DNA from: Alphaproteobacteria bacterium
Lineage (GTDB): Bacteria > Pseudomonadota > Alphaproteobacteria > UBA2136 > UBA6156
Assembly: GCA_027490875.1 (NCBI GenBank)
Contig: JAIXXE010000041.1
Location: forward strand, 1-16,857
Reading direction: 5' to 3'
DNA length: 16,857 nt
Under the pieces are notes generated by a model that saw only the letters and a list, made by a program, of their open reading frames with translations, made no database searches and had not been told where the DNA came from. Positions 1 to 7,007 of this stretch are shown here, one piece after another. Each line of letters begins with the position of its first letter. Position 1 is the first letter of the stretch. The position numbers and the translations under genes were made by a program.

Positions 1-15
1 CGCAAAGAAAGAGTG

Positions 16-41
16 AGAGGCCGTGAGGCCTCTTTTCTTTT
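16..41 (+). terminator. Rho-independent terminator of a gene left of the window
   Basis: The stem AGAGGCC/GGCCTCT (16-22 with 27-33) closes a GTGA tetraloop and runs into the T-rich tract TTTTCTTTT. The outer bases 1-3 (CGC) and 42-44 (GCG) can also pair, giving a long imperfect hairpin. It lies just before icd and most likely ends transcription of a plus-strand gene outside the window. A second small hairpin, GCGTT-AAA-AACGC (42-54), follows. I see no convincing promoter for icd in the remaining leader. Confidence 0.65.
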
Positions 42-91
42 GCGTTAAAAACGCCTAGGCTGCGGCACAAACAATAAAGGAACACCCTGCT

Positions 92-1546
92 ATGTCTTCG
101 TCTGCTGTAAAAATTAGTGTGGCCAGAGGCGATGGCATCGGCCCCGAGATTATGGACGCAACGCTGGAGATTTTAAAAGCCGCAGGTGCCAACCTAACCT
201 ATGAGACGATTGAACTTGGCGAGCAGGTATTCAAGCGCGGCGTGATGAATGGGATTGACCCAAAAGCCTGGGAGAGCATTCGCACCAACCGCCTGCTGCT
301 GAAGGCGCCGATTACCACGCCCCAAGGCGGCGGCTACAAGAGCGTGAACGTGACCATGCGCAAGGCCTTTGGGCAGTTTGCCAACGTGCGGCCGATTCGG
401 ACCTTTGACGGCTTTGTGCCCAGCAAGCACAAGGGCGTGGATATGGTGATTGTGCGCGAGAACGAAGAGAGCCTGTATGCGGGGATTGAATACCGCCAAA
501 CCCGCGATACGTGCCACGGCCTTAAACTGATTTCCCGCACGGGGACCGAGCTAATTGTACGCTACGCGTTTGAATATGCGCGCGCCAATGGCCGCAAAAA
601 AGTGACCTGCCTGATTAAGGATAATATCATGAAGATTACCGATGGGCTGTTCCATCAGGTGTTCGACCTGATTGGCGCCGAGTACCCCGATCTTGTGAAG
701 GATAGCATGATTGTCGACATCGGCATGGCCAAGATTGCCGACACTCCCGAGCGCTTTGATGTGGTGGTGACGGAAAATCTGTACGGCGATATTGTGAGTG
801 ATATTGCAAGCCAAGTTGCGGGGAGTGTGGGCCTGGCAGGCAGTATGAACCTGGGCGAAGGCTGCGCCATGTTTGAAGCCGTGCACGGCAGTGCGCCCGA
901 CATTGCCGGTAAGGGCATTGCCAACCCGAGTGGGCTTATCAATGCCGCGGTGTTGATGTTGTACCACATTGGGCAAGGGGCTGTGGCTGCCAAGATTGGC
1001 AATGCGTTGCTCTATACCCTGGAAGCTGGCCAGCATACCGGCGATATTGCCGCCGATAAGGCCAAGGCGCTTAGCACCCAACAGTTTGCCGCGGCTGTAA
1101 TTGCCAACCTTGGCAAAAGCCCCAGCAAGCTAAAACCCTTTGAAGTAGGCAGTGGTAAGGCTGTGGCGATGCCCTCGGCCAAGGCCACGACCCGAAGCAC
1201 CCGTATCAAGGCCTTGGTGGGTGTGGATGTATTTTTAGACGCCGAGCACACCACGGCTTTAGAGCTTGGCGCCAAGGTTGATAAGGCCAGCACTCCGGGG
1301 CTTAAGCTGGAGGTTGTGAGCAGCCGGGGCCTTGCGATGTATGACCCCAAGAACCCAACCAAAAAGCCCGAAACTGAAGCCGTGACCGACCTCTGGGCGT
1401 GCCGCTTTGCCGGGCAGAATGTGAGCAATCACGATGTGCGGCAGGTGCTGGCCAACCTTGAAAGCATGGGGCTGGATTGGGTGAAGACTGAAAACCTCTA
1501 TACCTTCGATGGTGTGGCAGGGTTCTCGGGGCGGCACGGCGGTTAG
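92..1546 (+). CDS. icd: Isocitrate dehydrogenase (NADP type), long form with C-terminal domain
   Basis: Isocitrate dehydrogenase oxidatively decarboxylates isocitrate to 2-oxoglutarate in the TCA cycle (cytoplasm). The beta-decarboxylating dehydrogenase fold is clear: GDGIGPE at 13-19, the substrate loop around NVTMRK (86-91), VRENEESLYAGIEYRQT (121-137) with Tyr129, Lys176, and the metal-binding signature NLYGDIVSDIA (229-239). FEAVHGSAPDIAG (261-273) is the nucleotide-binding loop. Residues from about 335 to 484 form an extra domain (VGVDVFLDA, SSRGLAMYDP, LYTFDGVAGF) found in the long Thermus and Rickettsia enzymes and absent from the roughly 416-aa E. coli type. At 484 aa it matches that long class. 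ATG 92 follows an AAAGGA Shine-Dalgarno at 76-81. NADP use is assumed from the subfamily. It stands alone, facing the convergent 1631-2092 gene. Confidence 0.95.
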   Translation: MSSSAVKISVARGDGIGPEIMDATLEILKAAGANLTYETIELGEQVFKRGVMNGIDPKAWESIRTNRLLLKAPITTPQGGGYKSVNVTMRKAFGQFANVRPIRTFDGFVPSKHKGVDMVIVRENEESLYAGIEYRQTRDTCHGLKLISRTGTELIVRYAFEYARANGRKKVTCLIKDNIMKITDGLFHQVFDLIGAEYPDLVKDSMIVDIGMAKIADTPERFDVVVTENLYGDIVSDIASQVAGSVGLAGSMNLGEGCAMFEAVHGSAPDIAGKGIANPSGLINAAVLMLYHIGQGAVAAKIGNALLYTLEAGQHTGDIAADKAKALSTQQFAAAVIANLGKSPSKLKPFEVGSGKAVAMPSAKATTRSTRIKALVGVDVFLDAEHTTALELGAKVDKASTPGLKLEVVSSRGLAMYDPKNPTKKPETEAVTDLWACRFAGQNVSNHDVRQVLANLESMGLDWVKTENLYTFDGVAGFSGRHGG

Positions 1547-1570
1547 ATTACGACGGTTAGATTTGGTAGG

Positions 1571-1598
1571 GGCTTGGCGGTCATCATTCCACCAAGCC
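1571..1598. terminator. Hairpin between convergent icd and the 1631-2092 gene
   Basis: GGCTTGG (1571-1577) pairs with CCAAGCC (1592-1598). Two further G-C pairs lie inside after one mismatch, and the loop is 8 nt. The position between two convergent stop codons suits a shared terminator, but neither strand has a U-tract after the stem, so intrinsic termination is doubtful. Confidence 0.35.
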
Positions 1599-1630
1599 TC
1601 ATGGGGGGCTAACTTAAAGTGACAAACGCG

Positions 1631-2092
1631 TTACTCGGCCTTAATGGCGCCTTCGGCCAAGACACTGCCAAAGCGCGAGAACAGGCCATCGAGACTGCGT
1701 GCTGCCACCAGCCCGCTAAAACCAGTCAGGTGTTCTACGCCCATAAAGCCGGGTTGCGCGCCCAGCAACACAGGTTTTTTTAACCCCAAGGCGTAGCCAA
1801 TTTCTACGCGTGCCGCTTGGTTGTTTAGGCCTTCGCCAAGCCAAAAGAGGCAAATGTGCGATTGCTCAATCGCCTCGCGCTCCCACGCCACTTGGCGGGC
1901 GTGGCCCGCTGGGTCGAGTTCGGGGTCGATGAAACTTTCCCGCCGCGGGGTGATGAAGGCAACTGGTTGGCGTTCAAACTGGGCATAGGCATCCATGCGC
2001 CAATCGCGGCCACGGCATTGGCCGCCAAGGTACACCAGCAGCTGGCCGGGTTTGCGCTTAAAGGGCTCGTCGGGCTTGATGAGCGAATACAT
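1631..2092 (-). CDS. Nucleoside 2-deoxyribosyltransferase-like protein
   Basis: Small 153-aa soluble protein resembling the nucleoside 2-deoxyribosyltransferase-like family (Pfam PF15891 type). Visible traits are an early beta strand with a glycine turn, LLVYLGGQ (18-25), followed by a conserved Trp (DWR, 30-32); then PRRESFIDPELD (49-60), WERE (70-73), CLFWLGEG (81-88), and ARVEIGYALG (94-103). In that last motif Glu97 is at the position of the catalytic or ligand-binding Glu of deoxyribosyltransferases. The family cleaves or exchanges N-glycosidic bonds of nucleosides or nucleotides, but many members are uncharacterised, so the substrate is unknown. It begins 32 nt after the rpoN stop and is probably cotranscribed with it. 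ATG 2092 is the first start after an in-frame TAG, although no Shine-Dalgarno is visible. There is no signal peptide or membrane segment. Confidence 0.7.
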   Translation of the reverse strand: MYSLIKPDEPFKRKPGQLLVYLGGQCRGRDWRMDAYAQFERQPVAFITPRRESFIDPELDPAGHARQVAWEREAIEQSHICLFWLGEGLNNQAARVEIGYALGLKKPVLLGAQPGFMGVEHLTGFSGLVAARSLDGLFSRFGSVLAEGAIKAE

Positions 2093-2124
2093 GCAGGAAT
2101 ACTACGCCAATTCTTGAAGAAGGT

Positions 2125-3573
2125 CTAGCGCACGCGGCGTTCAGCGGTGCCAGGAATGTTTAAAATGCCACGGTACTTGGCGACGGTGCGGCGGGCCAGG
2201 ACCACGCCTTCGCTTTTAAGTTTGCCTACAATCGCTTCATCGGAAAGGGGTTTGTGTGGGTCTTCGGCTTTCACCAGTTTGGCAATCATGCTTTGGACGC
2301 TGCTGGCAGCGACACCTTCTTGCCCACCCGTAGTGGCCACACCGCTGGCAAAGAATTGACGCAACGGCACCACACCAAACGAGGTCTGCATGAATTTGCC
2401 ACTCACCACCCGGCTGACCGTGCTTTCGTGCAGCCCTACGGTATCGGCCACGGTACGGAGGGTTAGGGGCACCAGAAAGTCGGCGCCGGCGGTAAAGAAG
2501 GTCGGTTGTGCTGCCACAATCGCGCGTGCCACTGCCAAGGTGTTACGGGCCCGTTGCTCCAATGCGCCAATCAGCCATTTGGCCCTGCCAAGCCGCTCGG
2601 TCAGATATTTTTTGGCTTGGGTTGGTGCCTCGCGCTCACTTGCTCCTAACGGCAACGTGGTCAGCAAACGCGGGAAGGCAGCGGCGTTGAGTGTTACCTC
2701 GAGCCCCTTAGGCCCCTCGAGTACCACCACGTCGGGCGTAACGCTTTCGATGCGTGCACTGGTAAGCCCCAAAGTGGTGGCGGGCTTGGGGTTGCACTGT
2801 TGTAACTCGGCAATGGCCAGCATCACATCGTCTTCATCGGTGCAATCGGCGGTGGCGTTGGCGCTAGCAGCACGGGCCAGACGGGCGAGTGCGGCATAAT
2901 CTTTCTTTGCGACCAAATCGAGGTGGCTGACGCAGGTTTCGCACACCACATCCAGCTGGCCGCGTGCATGAAGCTGCAGACGCAGACACTCGGCCAGCGA
3001 GCGCGCCGCGATGCCGGGAGGCTCCAGGGTTTGTAAAATAGCGCGGGCGTCGTCTACCACCTCTTCGGGTAGTCGCAGCTGGGCAGCCACGGCGGCAATA
3101 TCAAGCCGTAAATAGCCTGCATCGTCCAAGCCATCGATGAGAAATCGGGCCGCCAACCGCAACGGCAGGCTTTCGGTAATTTCGTCGAACTGTTGCTGCA
3201 GGTAATCCTGCACCGTGGTGGGCTTGGCTTGCTGATTGAGCCAGCTTTCGCCATCCTCAGCCTCATGGCTCGTTGAACCGCTGGCGGTTTGATAGAGTGC
3301 ACCTGCTGGGCCATTGGCGCCGCTGTCGTCGGCGGTGGCCCAGCTATCCCACGCGCCGTCCCAGTCTTCGGCGAGTGCTGTCTCGGGTTGGGTGATGGCG
3401 TCGCTGGTGGTGCCTTCTTCAAACTCTAGGCAGGGGTTGTCGGCGAGTTCTTGACTGACAAAATCGTGCACTTCGGCGGCCGAAAGGGCCAGCAGCGCAA
3501 TCGCCTGCTGCAGCTCTGGCGTCATCGCCAAATCTTGTTTTTGTTGCAGCTGCAGCGCTGGCCCTTGTTTCAT
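2125..3573 (-). CDS. rpoN: RNA polymerase sigma-54 factor
   Basis: Sigma-54 directs RNA polymerase to -24/-12 promoters that need AAA+ activators. Region I is textbook: LQLQQKQDLAMTPELQQAI (8-26), followed by LLALS. Region II, about 50-110, is acidic and low-complexity (EDWDGAWDSWATADDSG). The core-binding domain follows, with QQQFDEI and LEPPGIAARSLAECL. The promoter-binding helix-turn-helix TVGLHESTVSRVVSGKFMQT is near 375-395. The C-terminal RpoN box reads ARRTVAKYRG (460-469); the usual form is ARRTVAKYRE. Length (482 aa) is normal for alphaproteobacteria. The start ATG 3573 gives a proper region I, with only a weak ribosome-binding site. It lies about 100 nt after der on the same strand. 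The usual alphaproteobacterial downstream neighbours hpf and ptsN are absent, replaced by a deoxyribosyltransferase-like gene. Confidence 0.95.
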   Translation of the reverse strand: MKQGPALQLQQKQDLAMTPELQQAIALLALSAAEVHDFVSQELADNPCLEFEEGTTSDAITQPETALAEDWDGAWDSWATADDSGANGPAGALYQTASGSTSHEAEDGESWLNQQAKPTTVQDYLQQQFDEITESLPLRLAARFLIDGLDDAGYLRLDIAAVAAQLRLPEEVVDDARAILQTLEPPGIAARSLAECLRLQLHARGQLDVVCETCVSHLDLVAKKDYAALARLARAASANATADCTDEDDVMLAIAELQQCNPKPATTLGLTSARIESVTPDVVVLEGPKGLEVTLNAAAFPRLLTTLPLGASEREAPTQAKKYLTERLGRAKWLIGALEQRARNTLAVARAIVAAQPTFFTAGADFLVPLTLRTVADTVGLHESTVSRVVSGKFMQTSFGVVPLRQFFASGVATTGGQEGVAASSVQSMIAKLVKAEDPHKPLSDEAIVGKLKSEGVVLARRTVAKYRGILNIPGTAERRVR

Positions 3574-3674
3574 GCAAGAAGTGTACCGATAAAACGCTGT
3601 TTGGGCGAGAGGGTGGGGACAAGTCTCGTTTTGCCGATGCTCACCGGCATGATGGGCCGACTGGCTTAACGCGC

Positions 3675-5270
3675 TTAAGACTTCTTGGCCTTTTTTGCCT
3701 TAAGCTGTCGTTTTTCCTGTGCGGCAGAACCCGTAAAGCCCGCCCGCATTTTGGCCTTGTAGCCAAACGGATTTTTGTTGGCGCGCAGATGCAGGGTAAC
3801 CGGCAGAGCGGTCAGGCCCAGCGTTTCGGCCAGCTGATGCTTTAAAAATTGCAGGTAGTGGCCGGAAATTTTATCCACGCGGTTGCCCCATAGCGCAAAG
3901 GTTGGGGGAGAGGTGCAGATTTGTCGCAAAAATTTAAGGCTGACAACCTGACCCGACGCCAGCGGAGGGCTGCGCTTGGCCAGAATGGTGGCCAAGCTGC
4001 GGTTAAGTTTGGCGGTGTTAAAAGCCTTCCCGTAGGTGGTTTGAAGTTCCATCACGGCTTTAAGCAGAACCCCTAACCCCTGCTTGCGGGTGGCAGAAAC
4101 GGGTAGGGCCAGAGGGGTATGAATGCCATGCAGTTTGGCGCGCAACTGGGCCAGCACATCGGCCATACAGGCTGCTTTATCCTTCACGGCATCCCACTTG
4201 TTCAATACCACAATGAGGGGTTTGTTGGCCCGTAGGGCGGTCTGGGCAATGGTGGCATCTTGCTGTTCGAACACCTGCCACAGGCCGCGAACTTCGTTAT
4301 GCACGCTGGCGTCGATGACCAACAGCAGCACATGGGCATGATTAAGGGCCGCGAGTGATTGCCCAACGCTCAGGTATTCCAGGCCAGAATCTTCTATCTT
4401 GCCTTTTTTACGCAGCCCGGGGGTGTCGATGAGGGCAAAGGTATGGCCCAAGGCGCTAAACTGGTGGCTGATGGCTTCCCGCGTGAGGCCTGCCACGGGG
4501 CCTGTCAGCATGGCCTCGTAGCGCAACAGGGCGTTTACCAGTGTGGACTTCCCCACATTGGGGCGCCCGAGGACGGCCAGTTTAAGCGGGGTAGGTAATG
4601 GTTTGGCTTGCAACCTGGTGCTGGCAGCCTCAAGGCTGGCGTCGTCGAGGGCGTCAAGGCCTTCGGTCGTACCATCAGGGTTTGTTTCAACAAAGTCTGC
4701 CTCGTCTGCCTCTTCGGGCTTATTGCCGCGCCACACGGCGGGCGGCAGGTAGGGGCGCAGCGTATCGGCCAGAAGCCCCAGGCCCTCGCGGTGGGCAGCG
4801 GAAATGGCTATAACCTCGCCAAGGCCCAGCGTTTCGGCTTCCATGATGGTACTTTGGGCAGTTTTAAGGTCGGCCTTGTTCACCAACACCACCACCCGTT
4901 TGTTCAGTTTACGTAAGCTGGTGGCCAAGGCCCGGTCGGCTGGGCTTAGAGGCGTGCTGCCATCCACCACCAGCAACAGAATATCGGCTTCGGCGGCCGC
5001 TTGCATGCTAAGTTGGTTAAGCTCGCGCTGCAGGGTGTGGGCGGCTTCGTGGTTGCGGGGGGTTTCGATTCCGGCGGTATCCAGCAGCATAAAGGGGTGG
5101 CCTTCCAGCAGGGCAGGGGTGCGGCGGATATCCCGCGTGGTGCCAGCCTGTGCATGGGTAATGGCCTTATTTTCGCGGCCCACGGCCAGCACGTTAAAGA
5201 GCGTGCTCTTGCCCACGTTGGGGCGGCCCAACAGGGCAATTTTAAGGGGGGTGGGGCTTGATACAGTCAC
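3675..5270 (-). CDS. der: Ribosome-assembly GTPase Der (EngA)
   Basis: Der is a tandem-domain GTPase needed for maturation of the 50S ribosomal subunit. Both G domains are complete: G1 GRPNVGKS at 15-22 and 235-242, G3 DTAG (64-67) and DTPG (282-285), G4 NKAD (131-134) and NKWD (357-360), G5 SA at 157-158 and 392-393. A KH-like domain fills about 415-515, and the tail is very basic (KRQLKAKKAKKS). The linker between G domains is unusually long and acidic (about 182-225). I chose GTG 5270 (531 aa) because PTPLK before the first P-loop is repeated before the second. The only other nearby in-frame start, ATG 5372, adds 34 atypical residues that run through a palindrome and overlap bamB. Neither start has a good Shine-Dalgarno. 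It diverges from bamB. Confidence 0.93.
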   Translation of the reverse strand: MTVSSPTPLKIALLGRPNVGKSTLFNVLAVGRENKAITHAQAGTTRDIRRTPALLEGHPFMLLDTAGIETPRNHEAAHTLQRELNQLSMQAAAEADILLLVVDGSTPLSPADRALATSLRKLNKRVVVLVNKADLKTAQSTIMEAETLGLGEVIAISAAHREGLGLLADTLRPYLPPAVWRGNKPEEADEADFVETNPDGTTEGLDALDDASLEAASTRLQAKPLPTPLKLAVLGRPNVGKSTLVNALLRYEAMLTGPVAGLTREAISHQFSALGHTFALIDTPGLRKKGKIEDSGLEYLSVGQSLAALNHAHVLLLVIDASVHNEVRGLWQVFEQQDATIAQTALRANKPLIVVLNKWDAVKDKAACMADVLAQLRAKLHGIHTPLALPVSATRKQGLGVLLKAVMELQTTYGKAFNTAKLNRSLATILAKRSPPLASGQVVSLKFLRQICTSPPTFALWGNRVDKISGHYLQFLKHQLAETLGLTALPVTLHLRANKNPFGYKAKMRAGFTGSAAQEKRQLKAKKAKKS

Positions 5271-5273
5271 GGT

Positions 5274-5347
5274 GGGGTTATGGGGGGAAAGCCCGCCGCA
5301 AGCAACCCCCCTTGTAAAATCGTTGCATTCCCCCCTAAAGTAACCCC
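5274..5347. repeat. Large C/G-tract palindrome between der and bamB
   Basis: Three nested inverted repeats fill the der/bamB intergenic space. GGGGTTA (5274-5280) pairs with TAACCCC (5341-5347), GGGGGGAA (5282-5289) with TTCCCCCC (5328-5335), and GCAAC (5302-5306) with GTTGC (5322-5326). The palindrome ends 3 nt from the der GTG start and covers the probable bamB promoter. It could be a DNA cruciform, a leader hairpin for der, or an intergenic repeat element. Its core is unlike the other palindromes in this window. Confidence 0.6.
5312..5341 (+). promoter_or_regulatory. Possible sigma-70 promoter for bamB
   Basis: TTGTAA (5312-5317) and TAAAGT (5336-5341) are separated by 18 nt, each matching the -35/-10 consensus at about four of six positions. 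This would start transcription about 25 nt before the bamB ATG. It is weak and lies within the palindrome. Confidence 0.3.
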
Positions 5348-5370
5348 CGATAAGAAAGCTAACAGTGCTC

Positions 5371-6693
5371 ATGCGCCCGATTTTTTCACTCCCCTTTATG
5401 TTGATGCCCCTGTTGCTGGCGGGCTGTGAAAGCCTTGGTCTGGCCGATAAACCAACCCCCAAGTTGGAAGGCGAGCGCCTGGATGTGACCATGCAACCCA
5501 CGTTGTTGAAGGCCAACTCAGCCGCCGCACGGGTAACCTTTGCCCTGCCACAGCCCGAAACAATGGCCAATTGGTCTCAAAATGGTGCCAACAGCAGCCA
5601 TACCCCCGGCCACGTAGCCCTCCCTGCCAGCGTGGTGCGGGCCTGGAGCGCGAATGTTGGTGGCGGTTTTGGCCGTGGTAAGGCGCTGCTGAACACCCCT
5701 GTGGTGCACAGCGGACGGGTGTTTATGGTGAACACCGCAGGCGAGGTAACCGCCCTTAGCAGCGCCAACGGGCGCCAGCTTTGGCAGATAACTCTGCCGC
5801 TGGAGAATGAATCGGCCGCGCGGTTGGCGGGTGGGTTGGCCGTGAGCGGCAACTTGGTGTTTGTCACCACCGGCAGCGGGCAAGTCTTTGCCTTAACGGC
5901 CGATAAGGGCGAGCAAGTATGGGTATCGCCCCTGAACGTACCACTGCGGGCAGCCCCGACCGTGTTTGCCGAGACCGTATTCGTGACCAGCCACGATAAC
6001 CGCCTGTTTGCCCTTTCGGCCCTCAGCGGGGCCCTGCAGTGGACCCACAGCGGGATTGAGGAAGTACTGGCACCCATGGCCGCAGCCAGCCCTGCGGTGG
6101 CCAATGGGGCGGTGGTGGTACCCTATACCAGTGGGGAAATTTACGTGTTGCGGGCGGCCGATGGCCGGTACCTCTGGCACGAAACGTTAACCTCGCCCTT
6201 CAGCGGGCAAGACCCAGCCATGACCTTGGCGGCTATTGCCGCCCCGCCGGTGATTGCCGACGGTATTATTTATGCCGTAGGGCTGAACGGCGGCTTAAGC
6301 GCCTACGGCTTGGTGGATGGCCAACGTTACTGGCGTACCGACCTGACCACTAGCCAGTTGCCGGTGGTAGCAGGTGCGCATATCTTTGTGCTGAACGATA
6401 ATGGCGAGCTGGTGGCGCTTAATCGCCAAGATGGCTTGGTACGTTGGGTGACCAACCTGAATGCGGGCCTGCCCGATAAGGCCAAGCGCCTGTGGGTCGG
6501 GCCCCTGTTGGCAGGTGGGCGCCTGATTGCAGCCAGCAACGACGGCTACGCGCTTTCCATCAACCCCGAGCAGGGTACGCGCATGGCCGCGACCGAGATT
6601 GATGAAGGCGTTTCAGTCCCGCCCATTGTGGCGAACGGGACGCTGTACTTCTTGACCGATTCGGGCCGATTGGTGGCGTTTAGGGGGAAGTAG
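5371..6693 (+). CDS. bamB: Outer-membrane assembly lipoprotein BamB (PQQ-like beta-propeller)
   Basis: BamB is the beta-propeller lipoprotein that helps the BAM complex insert proteins into the outer membrane. The 440-aa product starts with a type II signal peptide, MRPIFSLPFMLMPLLLAGC, whose lipobox LLAGC puts the lipidated Cys at 19. After a spacer, repeated PQQ-type blades follow: AWSANVGGG, VVHSGRVFMVNTAGEVTALSSANGRQLWQ, GEIYVLRAADGRYLW, IYAVGLNGGLSAYGLVDGQRYWR, and TLYFLTDSGRLVAFRGK at the end. I prefer ATG 5371; GTG 5365 is in frame two codons upstream. Linkage with der is conserved in proteobacteria (bamB then der, same direction, in E. coli), but here the two genes diverge. That neighbourhood supports BamB over other PQQ-propeller proteins. 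Confidence 0.88.
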   Translation: MRPIFSLPFMLMPLLLAGCESLGLADKPTPKLEGERLDVTMQPTLLKANSAAARVTFALPQPETMANWSQNGANSSHTPGHVALPASVVRAWSANVGGGFGRGKALLNTPVVHSGRVFMVNTAGEVTALSSANGRQLWQITLPLENESAARLAGGLAVSGNLVFVTTGSGQVFALTADKGEQVWVSPLNVPLRAAPTVFAETVFVTSHDNRLFALSALSGALQWTHSGIEEVLAPMAAASPAVANGAVVVPYTSGEIYVLRAADGRYLWHETLTSPFSGQDPAMTLAAIAAPPVIADGIIYAVGLNGGLSAYGLVDGQRYWRTDLTTSQLPVVAGAHIFVLNDNGELVALNRQDGLVRWVTNLNAGLPDKAKRLWVGPLLAGGRLIAASNDGYALSINPEQGTRMAATEIDEGVSVPPIVANGTLYFLTDSGRLVAFRGK

Positions 6694-6752
6694 GAAACCC
6701 TAAATAGATTTAAAAATATAGCGAAGCCCATCATTAAATGCCACAACCTCCT

Positions 6753-6824
6753 CCGTCATTCCAGAACGCGGTTGGGGAGAACAATGGTTCATTGTTCGGG
6801 CCCCCAACCCGTATCTGGAATAAC
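6753..6824 (-). repeat. Intergenic palindromic element, copy A
   Basis: Read on the minus strand it starts GTTATTCCAGATA and ends TTCTGGAATGACGG, the same ends as copies B and C. The ends pair as ATTCCAGA/TCTGGAAT. The inside pairs as GGTTGGGG/CCCCAACC and then GAACAATG/CATTGTTC, giving a nearly continuous 72-bp foldback. Its inner sequence differs from copies B and C although pairing is kept. Confidence 0.75.
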
Positions 6825-6841
6825 AGAATCCATTCTCACCA

Positions 6842-6923
6842 GTTATTCCAGATAGCCGCAGGGGACCTAAAATCAACAAGCGATGTTTCATATAATGGCC
6901 CCTGCTGGCTTCTGGAATGACGG
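6842..6923 (+). repeat. Intergenic palindromic element, copy B
   Basis: Same ends as copy A in the opposite orientation: GTTATTCCAGATA ... TTCTGGAATGACGG. ATTCCAGA (6845-6852) pairs with TCTGGAAT (6911-6918), AGCC with GGCT, and GCAGGGG (6858-6864) with CCCCTGC (6899-6905), around an unpaired AT-rich loop. The left arm, through AGCCGCAGGGG, is identical to copy C at 13372-13443. A 17-nt spacer containing AGAATCCATTCT separates it from copy A. Confidence 0.75.
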
Positions 6924-6966
6924 GCAACGTTTGTGGTAAGTACTCTTGGGCTTCGCTATAGATATA

Positions 6967-6997
6967 AAAAAGGGGGGAGATTGACTCCCCTTTTTTT
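6967..6997. terminator. Bidirectional terminator between bamB and the histidine kinase gene
   Basis: GGGGAG (6974-6979) pairs with CTCCCC (6985-6990) around ATTGA. The stem extends through two G-U pairs and an A-tract/T-tract (6967-6971 with 6993-6997). Both strands therefore read a GC stem followed by at least six U, as expected between the convergent bamB (+) and kinase (-) genes. Confidence 0.85.
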
Positions 6998-7007
6998 ATT
7001 GCCGGGG

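Larger units (their letters stand above)
6717..6960. repeat. 244-bp segment bounded by a 14-bp perfect inverted repeat
   Basis: TATAGCGAAGCCCA at 6717-6730 returns as its exact reverse complement, TGGGCTTCGCTATA, at 6947-6960. The enclosed 216 bp carry no believable gene, only two head-to-head hairpin elements (6753-6824 and 6842-6923). The arrangement resembles a miniature inverted-repeat element, but I see no clean target-site duplication beside the ends (AT-rich on both sides). It begins 24 bp after the bamB stop and ends just before the terminator, so it may instead fold as the bamB 3' untranslated region. Together with the terminator it accounts for the whole 6694-7007 gap. Confidence 0.6.

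Noticed and set aside
551..1081. Long antisense frame inside icd (176 codons), and similar frames over der, bamB, the kinase and lysS
   Set aside because: Expected shadows of GC-rich codon use. They have no homology I recognise and no ribosome-binding sites, and they oppose well-conserved genes.
5271..5570. Long N-terminal extension of Der (100 extra codons back to 5570)
   Set aside because: It overlaps the 5' part of bamB on the other strand, including its signal peptide, and has no family resemblance.
6700..6927. Short frames on both strands in the bamB-kinase gap
   Set aside because: They are composed of the palindromic repeats and have no start signals or recognisable protein sequence.
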